This document shows, piece after piece, positions 53,619 through 62,957 of a stretch of DNA of 64,000 nucleotides. Numbering within the stretch: position 1 is the first letter of the stretch; every line of letters begins with the position of its first letter. The position numbers and the translations under genes are program-made. The notes below the pieces were generated by a model that worked only from the letters and a program-made list of their open reading frames with translations, did no database searches and had not been told where the DNA came from. This stretch comes from Gemmatimonadales bacterium (GTDB taxonomy: Bacteria > Krumholzibacteriota > Krumholzibacteriia > LZORAL124-64-63). Where the stretch lies: the NCBI GenBank assembly GCA_019038745.1, contig JAHOYV010000044.1:62001-126000 (forward strand), read 5' to 3'.

Positions 53619-55013
53619 TCAATTGTACTCCTTGCCCAGGATCACACTGACGATGATGGCACCGACAGCAAGGGGGGAGACGAATCGAATCAGGAAATGC
53701 CAGATTCCAAACGAGGCCAAGGGTCCATGGCCGGTCTCCAATTCCTGGCGTGTCTCCCTTGGATTCATGATCCAACCGGCAAACAGGGCGATCAACAGTC
53801 CGCCCACCGGCAAGTACCAGTTGCTGGCCAGGTAGTCCATGGTTCCGAACAGGCCGGCGGTGGATTCTCTCCCGATCAGGTTGATCGACGACAAACGGGA
53901 ACTGGCGCCGAGACTCAAAGCGTTCAGGGTTCCGAAAATCGTGATCGCGCCTCCCATGGTCAGGGTGGCCCGGTGTCGCGCCCAGCCCAGGTTGTCGATC
54001 GCATAGCTGCTGACGACTTCAAGCAGGCTGATGGTGCTGGTCAGGGCCGCAAACCCGATCAGGATGTAAAACATGGCATTGAACAGGCTGGCCGCAGGCA
54101 GCTTGGCGAAGACGGTGGGAATTGTGGTAAAAAGGATGGTTGAACTCTTGGAGACGTCGATGTCGGCGGAGTTGATTATCGAGAACATGATGACACAAGC
54201 CATCAAGGCGATCAGCGTATCCAGGGCGGAAATCTGAACTGCGGCGCGGGGGATGGAGATATCGCGGCCCATGTAGCTGCCATAAGTCAACATCGCTCCC
54301 ATGCCGAGGCTGAGGGTGAAGAAGGCGTGGCCAAGCGCCTCCAGGACCGAGGCGGTTGTCAGGGAACCGAAGTCGGGCCGGAAGAGGAAGGTAAGAGCCT
54401 CACCAAATCCCTCGGTCGTACTGCTGTAAATTACAAGGACAACGAGGATCAGAAACAAGAATGGCATCAGGATCCTTGCCACCCGCTCAATGCCTCTTTT
54501 GACACCGAAGAATACGGCGGCGGTGGTAAGGCCCATGAAAAGGACGTGATAGAATACTTGTGAAGAGCCGCTGGCAAGGAATTCCGATCCGAAATATGTC
54601 TGCAAGGCTTGGGGATCCGACGATAATTCGACAAGACGCCCCGTCAGGGCCAGCCACGCGTAATGGATGGTCCAGCCGGCCACGACGCTGTAGTAGGACA
54701 GGATGGTGAATCCAGCCAGGACGCCCAGGAATCCCACTGCCGTCCAGGCTTGTCCACCCGCTTTGTTCTTACCCAGATTTTGGAAGGCTCCCACCGGGCT
54801 CAGCTGGGTTTTTCGCCCCAACAGGACCTCGGCCATCATGATCGGGATTCCAACCACCAGGATGGCCGCGATGTAGACCAGAACGAAAGCCCCACCATTG
54901 TTTTCGTAGGTGATGTAGGGGAATTTCCAGAGATTTCCCAGGCCTATTGCGCTACCGGTTGCGGCCAGGATGAATCCAAGTTTTCCGCTCCACTGTCCAC
55001 GGTCTTCTGGCAT
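53619..55013 (-). CDS. Neurotransmitter:sodium symporter (SNF) family transporter
   Basis: This 464-residue inner-membrane protein has about 11-12 helices. It matches the bacterial LeuT/SNF family: WSGKLGFILAATGSAIGLGN then LWKFPYITYENNGGAFVLVY in helix 1-2, which form the sodium and substrate sites, and FFTLSLGMGAMLTYGSYMG in helix 6. Bacterial members take up amino acids or related amines with sodium. ATG 55013 is chosen over ATG 55019 because AAAAGGA then has proper spacing. It is the first gene of the four-gene operon. Substrate unknown. Confidence 0.95.
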   Translation of the reverse strand: MPEDRGQWSGKLGFILAATGSAIGLGNLWKFPYITYENNGGAFVLVYIAAILVVGIPIMMAEVLLGRKTQLSPVGAFQNLGKNKAGGQAWTAVGFLGVLAGFTILSYYSVVAGWTIHYAWLALTGRLVELSSDPQALQTYFGSEFLASGSSQVFYHVLFMGLTTAAVFFGVKRGIERVARILMPFLFLILVVLVIYSSTTEGFGEALTFLFRPDFGSLTTASVLEALGHAFFTLSLGMGAMLTYGSYMGRDISIPRAAVQISALDTLIALMACVIMFSIINSADIDVSKSSTILFTTIPTVFAKLPAASLFNAMFYILIGFAALTSTISLLEVVSSYAIDNLGWARHRATLTMGGAITIFGTLNALSLGASSRLSSINLIGRESTAGLFGTMDYLASNWYLPVGGLLIALFAGWIMNPRETRQELETGHGPLASFGIWHFLIRFVSPLAVGAIIVSVILGKEYN

Positions 55014-55111
55014 GCGCATTCCTTTTCTGTTGTCGGGCCAGACTTTTCCCGGGCAGGAGAGTCGGATTGCCAGCCCAGGTTAGAAAGCATTTTCAGGGGA
55101 AAGACCGTCTG

Positions 55112-55144
55112 ATTCTAGCGGATCATTTCAATGCTGACCAGCAT
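55112..55144 (-). promoter_or_regulatory. Candidate promoter and operator of the transporter operon
   Basis: On the minus strand TGGTCA (55140-55135), 17 bases, TAGAAT (55117-55112). A 14-base palindrome ATGCTGACCAGCAT (55131-55144) covers the -35. The predicted leader is about 90 bases. The -35 is only four of six, so activation or repression at this site is plausible. Confidence 0.4.
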
Positions 55145-55183
55145 GGTATTTGCCCTGTCTCGAAGGATCCGCTCCAGAAGAAT

Positions 55184-55210
55184 AAAAAAGGATCCGGCTT
55201 GGCCGGATCC
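55184..55210 (-). terminator. Intrinsic terminator of the initiator tRNA gene
   Basis: On the minus strand a perfect 9-bp stem GGATCCGGC / GCCGGATCC with a 3-base loop is followed by TTTTTT. It lies 8 bases after the tRNA CCA end. Confidence 0.93.
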
Positions 55211-55217
55211 TCGATAT

Positions 55218-55294
<77 letters not shown>

Positions 55295-55332
55295 TCCATT
55301 GCAATTTCTAACCATCCTGCGATGGATGGCGC

Positions 55333-55361
55333 AATATAGTTTCCCGTCCGTGTGGAGTCAA
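55333..55361 (-). promoter_or_regulatory. Sigma-70 promoter of tRNA-fMet
   Basis: On the minus strand TTGACT (55361-55356), 17 bases, TATATT (55338-55333). It predicts a start near 55326 and a 32-base leader that would be removed by RNase P. Confidence 0.85.
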
Positions 55362-55465
55362 GCTGGGTGGTTTAACAATCCTTAATAAATATAGCCGTTT
55401 TGGAGCCGGCCTTACCATGGCCTCAAAAACCACAGGCAGGCAGAATAACGCAGGGGAGGAGGAAG

Positions 55466-55834
55466 TCAGGGAGAAGTATCCTTGTCGGTATCCATCGGTA
55501 GGATGATAAGAATTTCTTCGCCGGGTTTTTGCATGTTGTATTCCTCGCGGGCGATTTTTTCCAGGGCTCCAGGATCTGTTTCCAGGCTGTGCAATTTTTC
55601 CGTGAGTTTCCGGTTGCCATCCTTGATGGAGGCTACGTCATTCTCCAACCGGCTGTCCACCGCTTGCAGACGGATCCAGGACCCCAGCCCGTTTTCACCC
55701 AAGAGGGAAAGCCCCAGCAGAGTTGCCAGGAAAGCGCCGATGATGAGGAAAAGGGACCGCCGTGCCAGAGACCGGTCTGATTGCGGGCCGCGCACGAATC
55801 CATGAGTGGGGTTGATCTTGCCGGGTTGGAACAT
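55466..55834 (-). CDS. FtsB/DivIC-like septum formation initiator
   Basis: This 122-residue bitopic membrane protein has a short basic cytoplasmic N-terminus, one membrane helix (SLFLIIGAFLATLLGLSLLG), and a periplasmic coiled coil (LQAVDSRLENDVASIKDGNR) ending with the family segment ALEKIAREEYNMQKPGE. It would act in the divisome with FtsL and FtsQ. The position directly after eno matches the eno-ftsB order of proteobacteria. Start: ATG 55834, or GTG 55885 with a 17-residue extension. Confidence 0.88.
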   Translation of the reverse strand: MFQPGKINPTHGFVRGPQSDRSLARRSLFLIIGAFLATLLGLSLLGENGLGSWIRLQAVDSRLENDVASIKDGNRKLTEKLHSLETDPGALEKIAREEYNMQKPGEEILIILPMDTDKDTSP

Positions 55835-55909
55835 GCTCCATCTTTTCTTTGATCGGCGATCCTTCGCCGTGCCCGGGGCGGCCACTGGTCCGCCCCGGAT
55901 GTGATAAAA

Positions 55910-57377
<1,468 letters not shown>

Positions 57378-57469
57378 CTGGATCACTCCGGCGGGATTTC
57401 GAAGCGATGGATGCTCTCAGAGCTTTGCGATGAAAATTTTTTAGGCAAGGGCTTATCACTGGAGGCCAG

Positions 57470-58051
57470 ATGTTCGATCGGCATCAGGATCTGAAAACCA
57501 TTCAACGCTGCAAGCGCGGGGAAGAACCGGCTTTCGCCGAGATCCTGGGGCGCTACAAGGGTGCAATTTACAACCTTTGTTACAGGATGACTCGAAACGG
57601 TGAGGATGCTCGTGATCTTGCCCAAGAGGTTTTCATCAAGGTCTTTTCCCTCCTGGACCGTTTTGACGAGAGCTATGCTTTCAGCAGCTGGTTGTTCCGG
57701 ATAGCCACCAACCACTGCATCGACCATCTGCGCCGAAACAGGTTACGTTTCCTTTCGCTCGAGGGTGGAGTGGGCAAGGATGGACAGGAGTACGAACTCC
57801 AGTTCCCGGGAACGGAGCCCGGGCCGGATACGGTGTTGCAGCGCAAGGAGGCTATGGAGCGGTTGGAGGAGGTAATTGCCGATCTGCCCCCTCATTATCG
57901 GGTCATTATCATGTTACGACATGATCAGCAACTCTCTTATGATGAGATCGCTGAAGTTTTGCAGATGCCGCTGGGGACGGTCAAGGCGCGAATACACCGA
58001 GCCAGGAACTTGTTGATACAGATGCTGAAGAGTCGATCCTATGACATTTAA
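57470..58051 (+). CDS. ECF sigma factor, RpoE-like
   Basis: This 193-residue alternative sigma factor has region 2 (AEILGRYKGAIYNLCYRMTR, DARDLAQEVFIKVFSLLDRF, SSWLFRIATNHCIDHLRR), a short linker, and region 4 (LPPHYRVIIMLRH, SYDEIAEVLQMPLGTVKARI, HRARNLLIQML). GGAGG precedes the ATG. A zinc anti-sigma gene lies 240 bases downstream. The inverted repeat at its promoter suggests further control. Confidence 0.95.
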   Translation: MFDRHQDLKTIQRCKRGEEPAFAEILGRYKGAIYNLCYRMTRNGEDARDLAQEVFIKVFSLLDRFDESYAFSSWLFRIATNHCIDHLRRNRLRFLSLEGGVGKDGQEYELQFPGTEPGPDTVLQRKEAMERLEEVIADLPPHYRVIIMLRHDQQLSYDEIAEVLQMPLGTVKARIHRARNLLIQMLKSRSYDI

Positions 58052-58125
58052 CAATTCACGTCGGAAGTCATTTTTGGTCCTTTTTTATGAAACATTACCC
58101 GTAGGGTGCCGTAAACCCACTTCAG

Positions 58126-58260
58126 GCGGGTGATCAAATCACTGTCGGGGGATACGACGCCCGCCGACCTGGGGGGACACGGAAAGCAATAAACCGCTGA
58201 CCGTTTCCCCCGACAAGATTACGGTCACGGCGAAACCCGTGCCGGTTGGGATTCGAAATA
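58126..58260 (+). ncRNA. Candidate structured leader of the anti-sigma gene
   Basis: The 241-base gap between the sigma and anti-sigma genes can fold extensively. GTGAT-CAA-ATCAC is a small hairpin; GGCGGG pairs with downstream CCCGCC; TGTCGGGGG (58143-58151) pairs with CCCCCGACA (58207-58215); CACGG-CGAAAC-CCGTG forms another hairpin. AAGATTACGGT occurs twice (near 58215 and 58260). I could not match it to a known riboswitch; the structure is inferred by eye. Confidence 0.35.
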
Positions 58261-58292
58261 AGATTACGGTGACGAAGGGAAAGGAATCGAAA

Positions 58293-58808
58293 ATGAGAGA
58301 CCATCACAACGCCAAGGGCCAGCCGCTCGGCTGCCACGAGTGCAGCGAGGGTCTTCAGGACTATTTGGACGGGACGTTGGACAAGCAACAGTCCCTCCGT
58401 ATTTTTCTGCATCTGAGGGAATGTCCCGGATGTCAGGCAGAGCATGACCGGTTGCACGGGCTTTTCGAGATGCTGGAAACCATGCCCGATCACCCGTTAC
58501 CCGAAGGATTCGATGAGGCGATCCTGGCCTCGGTACCCTACGATTCGTACCGCCAGATGGAACCGATCCGCCGTGAGCGTGTCGCCGTTTTTCTGGAAGA
58601 GGAGTTCCTGCCCGCCTGGGTCAGATCTCCTGTTACACGCCTGACCGGTGTTGGCGTGGCCGCTGTTTCGGTGGCGTCGATAATGTTTTTGGACGGGGCG
58701 GGCCTTCTGTTTGCCGTTGCCGCCATAGGCGTTGCTCCGCAGGTTGTCGTATCCTTGCAGGGGATGGGCCGTCGTCTTTCCCTGAATCAACGTCGAGCCG
58801 AAGGTTGA
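58293..58808 (+). CDS. Membrane anti-sigma factor with zinc-binding (ZAS) domain
   Basis: This 171-residue protein has an N-terminal zinc motif GCHECSEGLQDYLDG ... LHLRECPGCQAEHD, the HxxxCxxC pattern of ZAS/zf-HC2 anti-sigma factors. One or two hydrophobic helices follow (GVGVAAVSVASIMF, AGLLFAVAAIGVA). It is expected to sequester the ECF sigma at the inner membrane. AAGGAA precedes ATG 58293. It nearly abuts the following membrane protein gene (2 bases), so they are probably co-expressed. Confidence 0.88.
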   Translation: MRDHHNAKGQPLGCHECSEGLQDYLDGTLDKQQSLRIFLHLRECPGCQAEHDRLHGLFEMLETMPDHPLPEGFDEAILASVPYDSYRQMEPIRRERVAVFLEEEFLPAWVRSPVTRLTGVGVAAVSVASIMFLDGAGLLFAVAAIGVAPQVVVSLQGMGRRLSLNQRRAEG

Positions 58809-58810
58809 TC

Positions 58811-60214
58811 ATGACCGTTTACCCGACAGTGACTGACCGATTCCCCCAATTCTGCTTTATTGTATTGGTTTTTCTGGGACTCCTGTCTGCGGGGGCGGTA
58901 TTGGCCGACCAGTATCCAGCGGAACGAATCTCCGGATCGGAGGAGACCCCCCTTCCCGAAAAAGGATGGGCTCCAGCCAACCGCGAATCCCTTTACCACG
59001 AAATTGAGCGTTACTCCCAGGAAATTGCGACCCTGAAGGATTCCCTCGGCGTGGGGGAATTGGATTTCCATCTGGATGAACGGCACCGGGAACGATTGCA
59101 TAATTCAATCTCCGATTTTTCAGGAATTATTGAGGACATAGGTCAGGAACTCAGCCGACTTGATTTTGAAATTTCCCAAAACCGGATATCACTGATTGAT
59201 GAATCCGGGGAAGGCATAACTATAAATATCCCAGAGAACCTGGACGACAGGTTGAGCGAGGGGATGCAGGCTCTCAGCCAAATGATCCTGGCAGATCTTC
59301 CCGATTCCAACGTGCTTGGATTGGGGCGAAACCTGAATATCTCTTCCCTGTTCCAGACTCCCCGGCAGCCAGAGCGCAGGGTTATCCAGGGCAATGTGGT
59401 CAAGATCTCGGACGATGTTCATATCACTCCCATGGAAGATCTTCGCGGTGATCTGGTTGTCGTGATGGGCGATGCCGCGGTTTCTGGTCGCGTCGACGGG
59501 GATGTTGTCGTGGTTTTCGGCAATCTGTTGCTGGACGAGGATTGTGAGGTCACCGGAAAGGTGGTTTGCATTCTGGGTAGGCTGGATCGTGAGCCTACGG
59601 CTGAGGTTGGGGATCTGGTTGTGATCGACCCCTGGCCTTCCGGTGACATATTGGGAGATTGGGGGCGCTGGAACGAAGGGGTTTTGGCTTTCCTGGTCAG
59701 CCAGAGTCTTTTCTTGGCTGTACTGGTGTTTGTTGTCATTGTGATAGGCGTGGCTCCGGGCGATAAGCTGAATCTGGTTCTGGCTTCGCTTCGCGACGCA
59801 CCCTTGCAATGCTTGGGCTTGGGAATCCTGGCCGGATTTGGGCTACACATTGTTTCGGTGGTTCTCGTCGCTGTCCTGGTCTTGACCGTGGTGGGGCTTC
59901 CGTTGGCACTCCTGTTGGGAATTGGGCTGGGGTTGGTGGCGGCATTGGCCATTGCCCTGGCGGCGGCGGTCACCGGGGAAAAATTGTGCGGGTTGATCGC
60001 CCGGGATTGCAAGTCTCTCTGGTTGGCGGTTGTCGTGGGCCTGATCGCCTTACACTCCGTTTCCTTTTGTGGTGGTGTTCTGGGGGCTTTTACATCTGTC
60101 AGCGGGCTTTCCACTCTATTGCTGATTCTCGGCTGGGGTATCAAAACCATGGCCTATTTCCTGGGAATCGGTGGTTTGGTCAAGAGCCAGATTTGGCGTA
60201 GAAACGCAGCCTGA
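58811..60214 (+). CDS. Membrane protein with exported bactofilin-like segment
   Basis: This is a 467-residue protein. A signal peptide or anchor (FCFIVLVFLGLLSAGAVLA) leads into a helical exported domain, then a short repeat-like beta region with alternating Gly/Val/Asp (GDLVVVMGDAAVSGRVDGDV, VVVFGNLLLDEDCEVTG) resembling polymer-forming bactofilin-type segments. The C-terminal 170 residues hold four or five membrane helices. The function is unknown. Its place right after the anti-sigma gene suggests a target or sensor in the envelope-stress circuit (inference). Confidence 0.72.
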   Translation: MTVYPTVTDRFPQFCFIVLVFLGLLSAGAVLADQYPAERISGSEETPLPEKGWAPANRESLYHEIERYSQEIATLKDSLGVGELDFHLDERHRERLHNSISDFSGIIEDIGQELSRLDFEISQNRISLIDESGEGITINIPENLDDRLSEGMQALSQMILADLPDSNVLGLGRNLNISSLFQTPRQPERRVIQGNVVKISDDVHITPMEDLRGDLVVVMGDAAVSGRVDGDVVVVFGNLLLDEDCEVTGKVVCILGRLDREPTAEVGDLVVIDPWPSGDILGDWGRWNEGVLAFLVSQSLFLAVLVFVVIVIGVAPGDKLNLVLASLRDAPLQCLGLGILAGFGLHIVSVVLVAVLVLTVVGLPLALLLGIGLGLVAALAIALAAAVTGEKLCGLIARDCKSLWLAVVVGLIALHSVSFCGGVLGAFTSVSGLSTLLLILGWGIKTMAYFLGIGGLVKSQIWRRNAA

Positions 60215-60601
60215 CACAGGATTTTAACTAAAGTTTCCGAGCCAATTCTTTCACTCACCCTTTGTGCGGAATATTCCCCAGTAAATGGGGATATTTCCAT
60301 CAGCAATGATGTGAAAATCTTTTTCCATCCCCGAAGCTGCGAAAAAATCCCCGACAATTTGTTGAAAAATTCCCCTTAAACAATAAAGCCCCCTCTCTGA
60401 TTTCTGGTTTTCCCTATTCCTGGAACCGAAAACACATTGCCCAAAACGTATAAAATATTGTATAATAGTTGTTTATAGTTGGAGAGGACTTTGCCGCTCT
60501 GATTGGGAAAACTCCCGGCCTCCGGTCTGAAAGCGGGAACGAATCCTGCCTTGTATTGGGTAGGAATCAACAATGTTTACCAAAACGGGGAATGGTTGAT
60601 C
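60215..60601. promoter_or_regulatory. AT-rich intergenic region before the metalloprotease gene
   Basis: No gene is supported in these 387 bases. The region is markedly AT-rich, has an imperfect CCCC/GGGG hairpin near 60274-60296, and contains the promoter at 60437-60466. The predicted leader of about 130 bases contains a GGAGAGGA (60481-60488) not followed by a sizeable frame. Confidence 0.5.
60437..60466 (+). promoter_or_regulatory. Promoter of the secreted metalloprotease gene
   Basis: TTGCCC (60437-60442), 18 bases, a perfect TATAAT (60461-60466), set in AT-rich sequence; predicted start near 60473. Confidence 0.6.
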
Positions 60602-61681
60602 ATGAAGGCGAATCAGGGAATAAAAGAGATTATAAGGGAGAGTTGGGGATTCAGTCGAACAATTCTAGTCCCCTTGGTAGCGATTATCGCTCTTCTGCTG
60701 ATTGCGCAAGTTTCCCCAGCCGCCCAGACGATTGATTTTGACAACGGTATCACCGCGACTATTCATGGCCACGAAGAGATCACAGCGGGATTGGTGCTGA
60801 ATACGGATGGGACTCGGGACTTGGTCCACACAGCTGTCGGAAGCCAAACCCTGATGGACTCGAACTCCGGTTGGTTCCCCTTCGACGAGGAAGCAGTTGT
60901 CAATGCCCTGTCCTGCATGCAGGGATTCAGTACGCGGATGAACGTTGATGTTTTCGTGTTGCCCGCCCCTCCTGCCGGTATCCTCAGCAGTTTCGCTCGC
61001 CAAGGGGCAATTTTCCTGTCTCCGGGTACCGGGCCTGTCCCCGAAGTTACGGTAGCCTACATCACAACCCATGAAATGGGTCACGTCCTGACTTGGGCTT
61101 TCATGGACGATTACCCCAGTCGCTGGGAGTCATATATGGCTCTGCGAGGTCTGGACGAGTCCAATCTAAGCTCCGATGCTATCCACGCTGATCGTGCCCG
61201 GGAGATCCTGGCTGAAGATATCAGGTTCCTTTTCGGTGGCTACCTGGCTACAAGTAGTGGCACCATCGAGAACCACGATATCATCAAGCCGAATCAGGTT
61301 GATGGGTTGGACCAGCTTTTGATCGGGTACTTCCAGGAGGGCCAGGAAGATCAAGAGGAACTGGAAATTCAAGAGGACATCGTGGTACAGAAGCCCATCG
61401 TCACCCGGGCTTTCCCCAATCCCTGTAATCCATTGACTACGATAGAGATGGCTCTTGATTCTCGATACTCTGGAGCCGTAGATTCCGCAGTTCTGCGAAT
61501 CTTCGACATCCGTGGCTCCCTGGTCAGGACGATTTCAAGTAATCAGGTGGCCATGGACAGGGTCACCATCCAGTGGAATGGTTCGGACGAATCAGGCAGT
61601 CTCGTAGCTTCCGGCCGTTACCTTTACATCATCCAGGCCGGCTCGCTGGCCGCCAAGGGATCCGTGACTCTGGTTCGCTGA
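60602..61681 (+). CDS. Secreted HExxH metalloprotease-like protein with FlgD-like C-terminal domain
   Basis: This 359-residue protein has a basic N-terminus and signal helix (TILVPLVAIIALLLIAQVSP). The central domain has the zinc motif TTHEMGHVLTW and, about 45 residues later, REILAEDIRFLFGG, which could supply the third Glu ligand of a gluzincin (anthrax-lethal-factor-like) site. The C-terminal 85 residues form a FlgD Ig-like / secretion-type domain (AFPNPCNPLTTIEMAL, IQWNGSDESG, SGRYLYIIQAG) common on secreted proteins of FCB-related bacteria. ATG 60602 gives the best signal peptide; the frame extends upstream to 60503. Confidence 0.82.
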   Translation: MKANQGIKEIIRESWGFSRTILVPLVAIIALLLIAQVSPAAQTIDFDNGITATIHGHEEITAGLVLNTDGTRDLVHTAVGSQTLMDSNSGWFPFDEEAVVNALSCMQGFSTRMNVDVFVLPAPPAGILSSFARQGAIFLSPGTGPVPEVTVAYITTHEMGHVLTWAFMDDYPSRWESYMALRGLDESNLSSDAIHADRAREILAEDIRFLFGGYLATSSGTIENHDIIKPNQVDGLDQLLIGYFQEGQEDQEELEIQEDIVVQKPIVTRAFPNPCNPLTTIEMALDSRYSGAVDSAVLRIFDIRGSLVRTISSNQVAMDRVTIQWNGSDESGSLVASGRYLYIIQAGSLAAKGSVTLVR

Positions 61682-61827
61682 GCCGACGTCCATAAAAACC
61701 TCAAACTCCCTCCTTCCGGGTCGATATCCCTCCTATGGATTTCTTCATTTGGATACAGGGTCGGGACACATTGTCTCCGGCCCGGATCATGCAAACACGG
61801 CCAAGGGATTAACCGGGAGGGATACCC

Positions 61828-62760
61828 ATGTCCAGAACGTATTGGCTGATTTCAACATTTATCATCGCTGGCGTAGTATTGTCAGGTTGTGGGGGTGATG
61901 GTCCTACGCAACCCGCAGACGACGACACCGAGCTTCCGGTGGCACCTAGGGTTACAACCATAGCCCAGATTACGGATAATGAGGTCTTTGAGGCCAACCC
62001 GATATTTTCACCCGATGGAAACTGGATCCTGTTCGAGTCAAGTGCGGCCGGAAACATGGATATTTATCGGATTCCCGCCGATGGTGGTGACGCGGAACAA
62101 CTTACTTTTGATCCGGGATTCGACAGCTCAGCTTCCTGGTTCTCCGATGGCTCGCAAATCGTTTTTGAATCGGAACGAAGTGGCCACAAGAAACTATGGG
62201 TATTGATTTTGGATACTGAGGGAGCCTTGCCGAGCCAGCTGACATCGGGAGAGTCCGATGAAGGTAGTCCCATGTGGTCACCTGATGGGACTACGATTGT
62301 TTTCGAATCGAATCGAGAAAAAGCCGCCGGTTCCGATCTGTGGACTGTTCCCGCCGGGGGTGGGGATTCAACCCGCCTGACAACTACTGGGGACGGAGTA
62401 TACAACCGGACCGCGGATTGGTCCCCGGATAGCGGGTCGGTTGTTTTCGAATCGAACCGTTCCGGTTCCTCGGCACTGTACATCCAGCCTCTGCTAGGTG
62501 GGGCAATCTCCCAGGTTACCGAGGATGCGGGTTACGAAGGTCACCCAGCCTGGTCTCCGGACGGAACCATCATCGCCTATGAAACCACGGTATCGGGGGA
62601 ATCGGAAATCTATGCCATCTCGGCAGAAGGGGGCGAGACTCTGAGATTGACCACTCAGGGCGGATTCTGGCCGCGGTTTTCACGAGATGGGTTGCAAATC
62701 GTATTCTGTGTTTTCGATGGTTCTGTTTCGAACATCTGGGTGATGAGCTCTGATTTTTGA
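61828..62760 (+). CDS. PD40/TolB-like beta-propeller lipoprotein
   Basis: This is a 310-residue protein. The lipobox VVLSGC (Cys at 21) predicts a lipid anchor. The mature part has six or so repeats of the type FSPDGNWILFESS...DIYRIPADGG, matching PD40 blades of TolB-like propellers. No catalytic domain is attached. It probably binds protein or carbohydrate at the periplasmic or outer face. GGGAGGG precedes the ATG. A strong terminator follows. Confidence 0.88.
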   Translation: MSRTYWLISTFIIAGVVLSGCGGDGPTQPADDDTELPVAPRVTTIAQITDNEVFEANPIFSPDGNWILFESSAAGNMDIYRIPADGGDAEQLTFDPGFDSSASWFSDGSQIVFESERSGHKKLWVLILDTEGALPSQLTSGESDEGSPMWSPDGTTIVFESNREKAAGSDLWTVPAGGGDSTRLTTTGDGVYNRTADWSPDSGSVVFESNRSGSSALYIQPLLGGAISQVTEDAGYEGHPAWSPDGTIIAYETTVSGESEIYAISAEGGETLRLTTQGGFWPRFSRDGLQIVFCVFDGSVSNIWVMSSDF

Positions 62761-62790
62761 ATAGAACAATCAGTACGTAATTGGAATAAT

Positions 62791-62825
62791 GCGGCCGTTT
62801 TCCCCGGGGGAAACGGCCGCTTCTG
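62791..62825 (+). terminator. Hairpin terminator after the PD40 lipoprotein gene
   Basis: GCGGCCGTTT / AAACGGCCGC, extended inward by TCCCC/GGGGG, followed by TTCTG. The stem is very stable with a short U-tract. Confidence 0.75.
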
Positions 62826-62957
62826 TAATTTGATTCCCCCAACAGACTGGGACCCGATATTTTTTGGATGACCGGTCGTGGGAACGGGGTTCCCGGGGAA
62901 GGTCCAGGAAGCTTGAAAATTTTGGATTGTGACCCTACAATTATGGACAGGAGGATA

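Noticed and set aside
55466-55885. GTG 55885 as start of the FtsB/DivIC-like gene
   Set aside because: It would add a basic 17-residue extension with a weaker case; ATG 55834 gives the usual short cytoplasmic N-terminus. The choice remains uncertain.
58126-58260. Leader as a known riboswitch or hammerhead ribozyme
   Set aside because: It contains CGAAAC and several stems, but the conserved cores of cyclic-di-GMP, cobalamin and hammerhead RNAs are not present.
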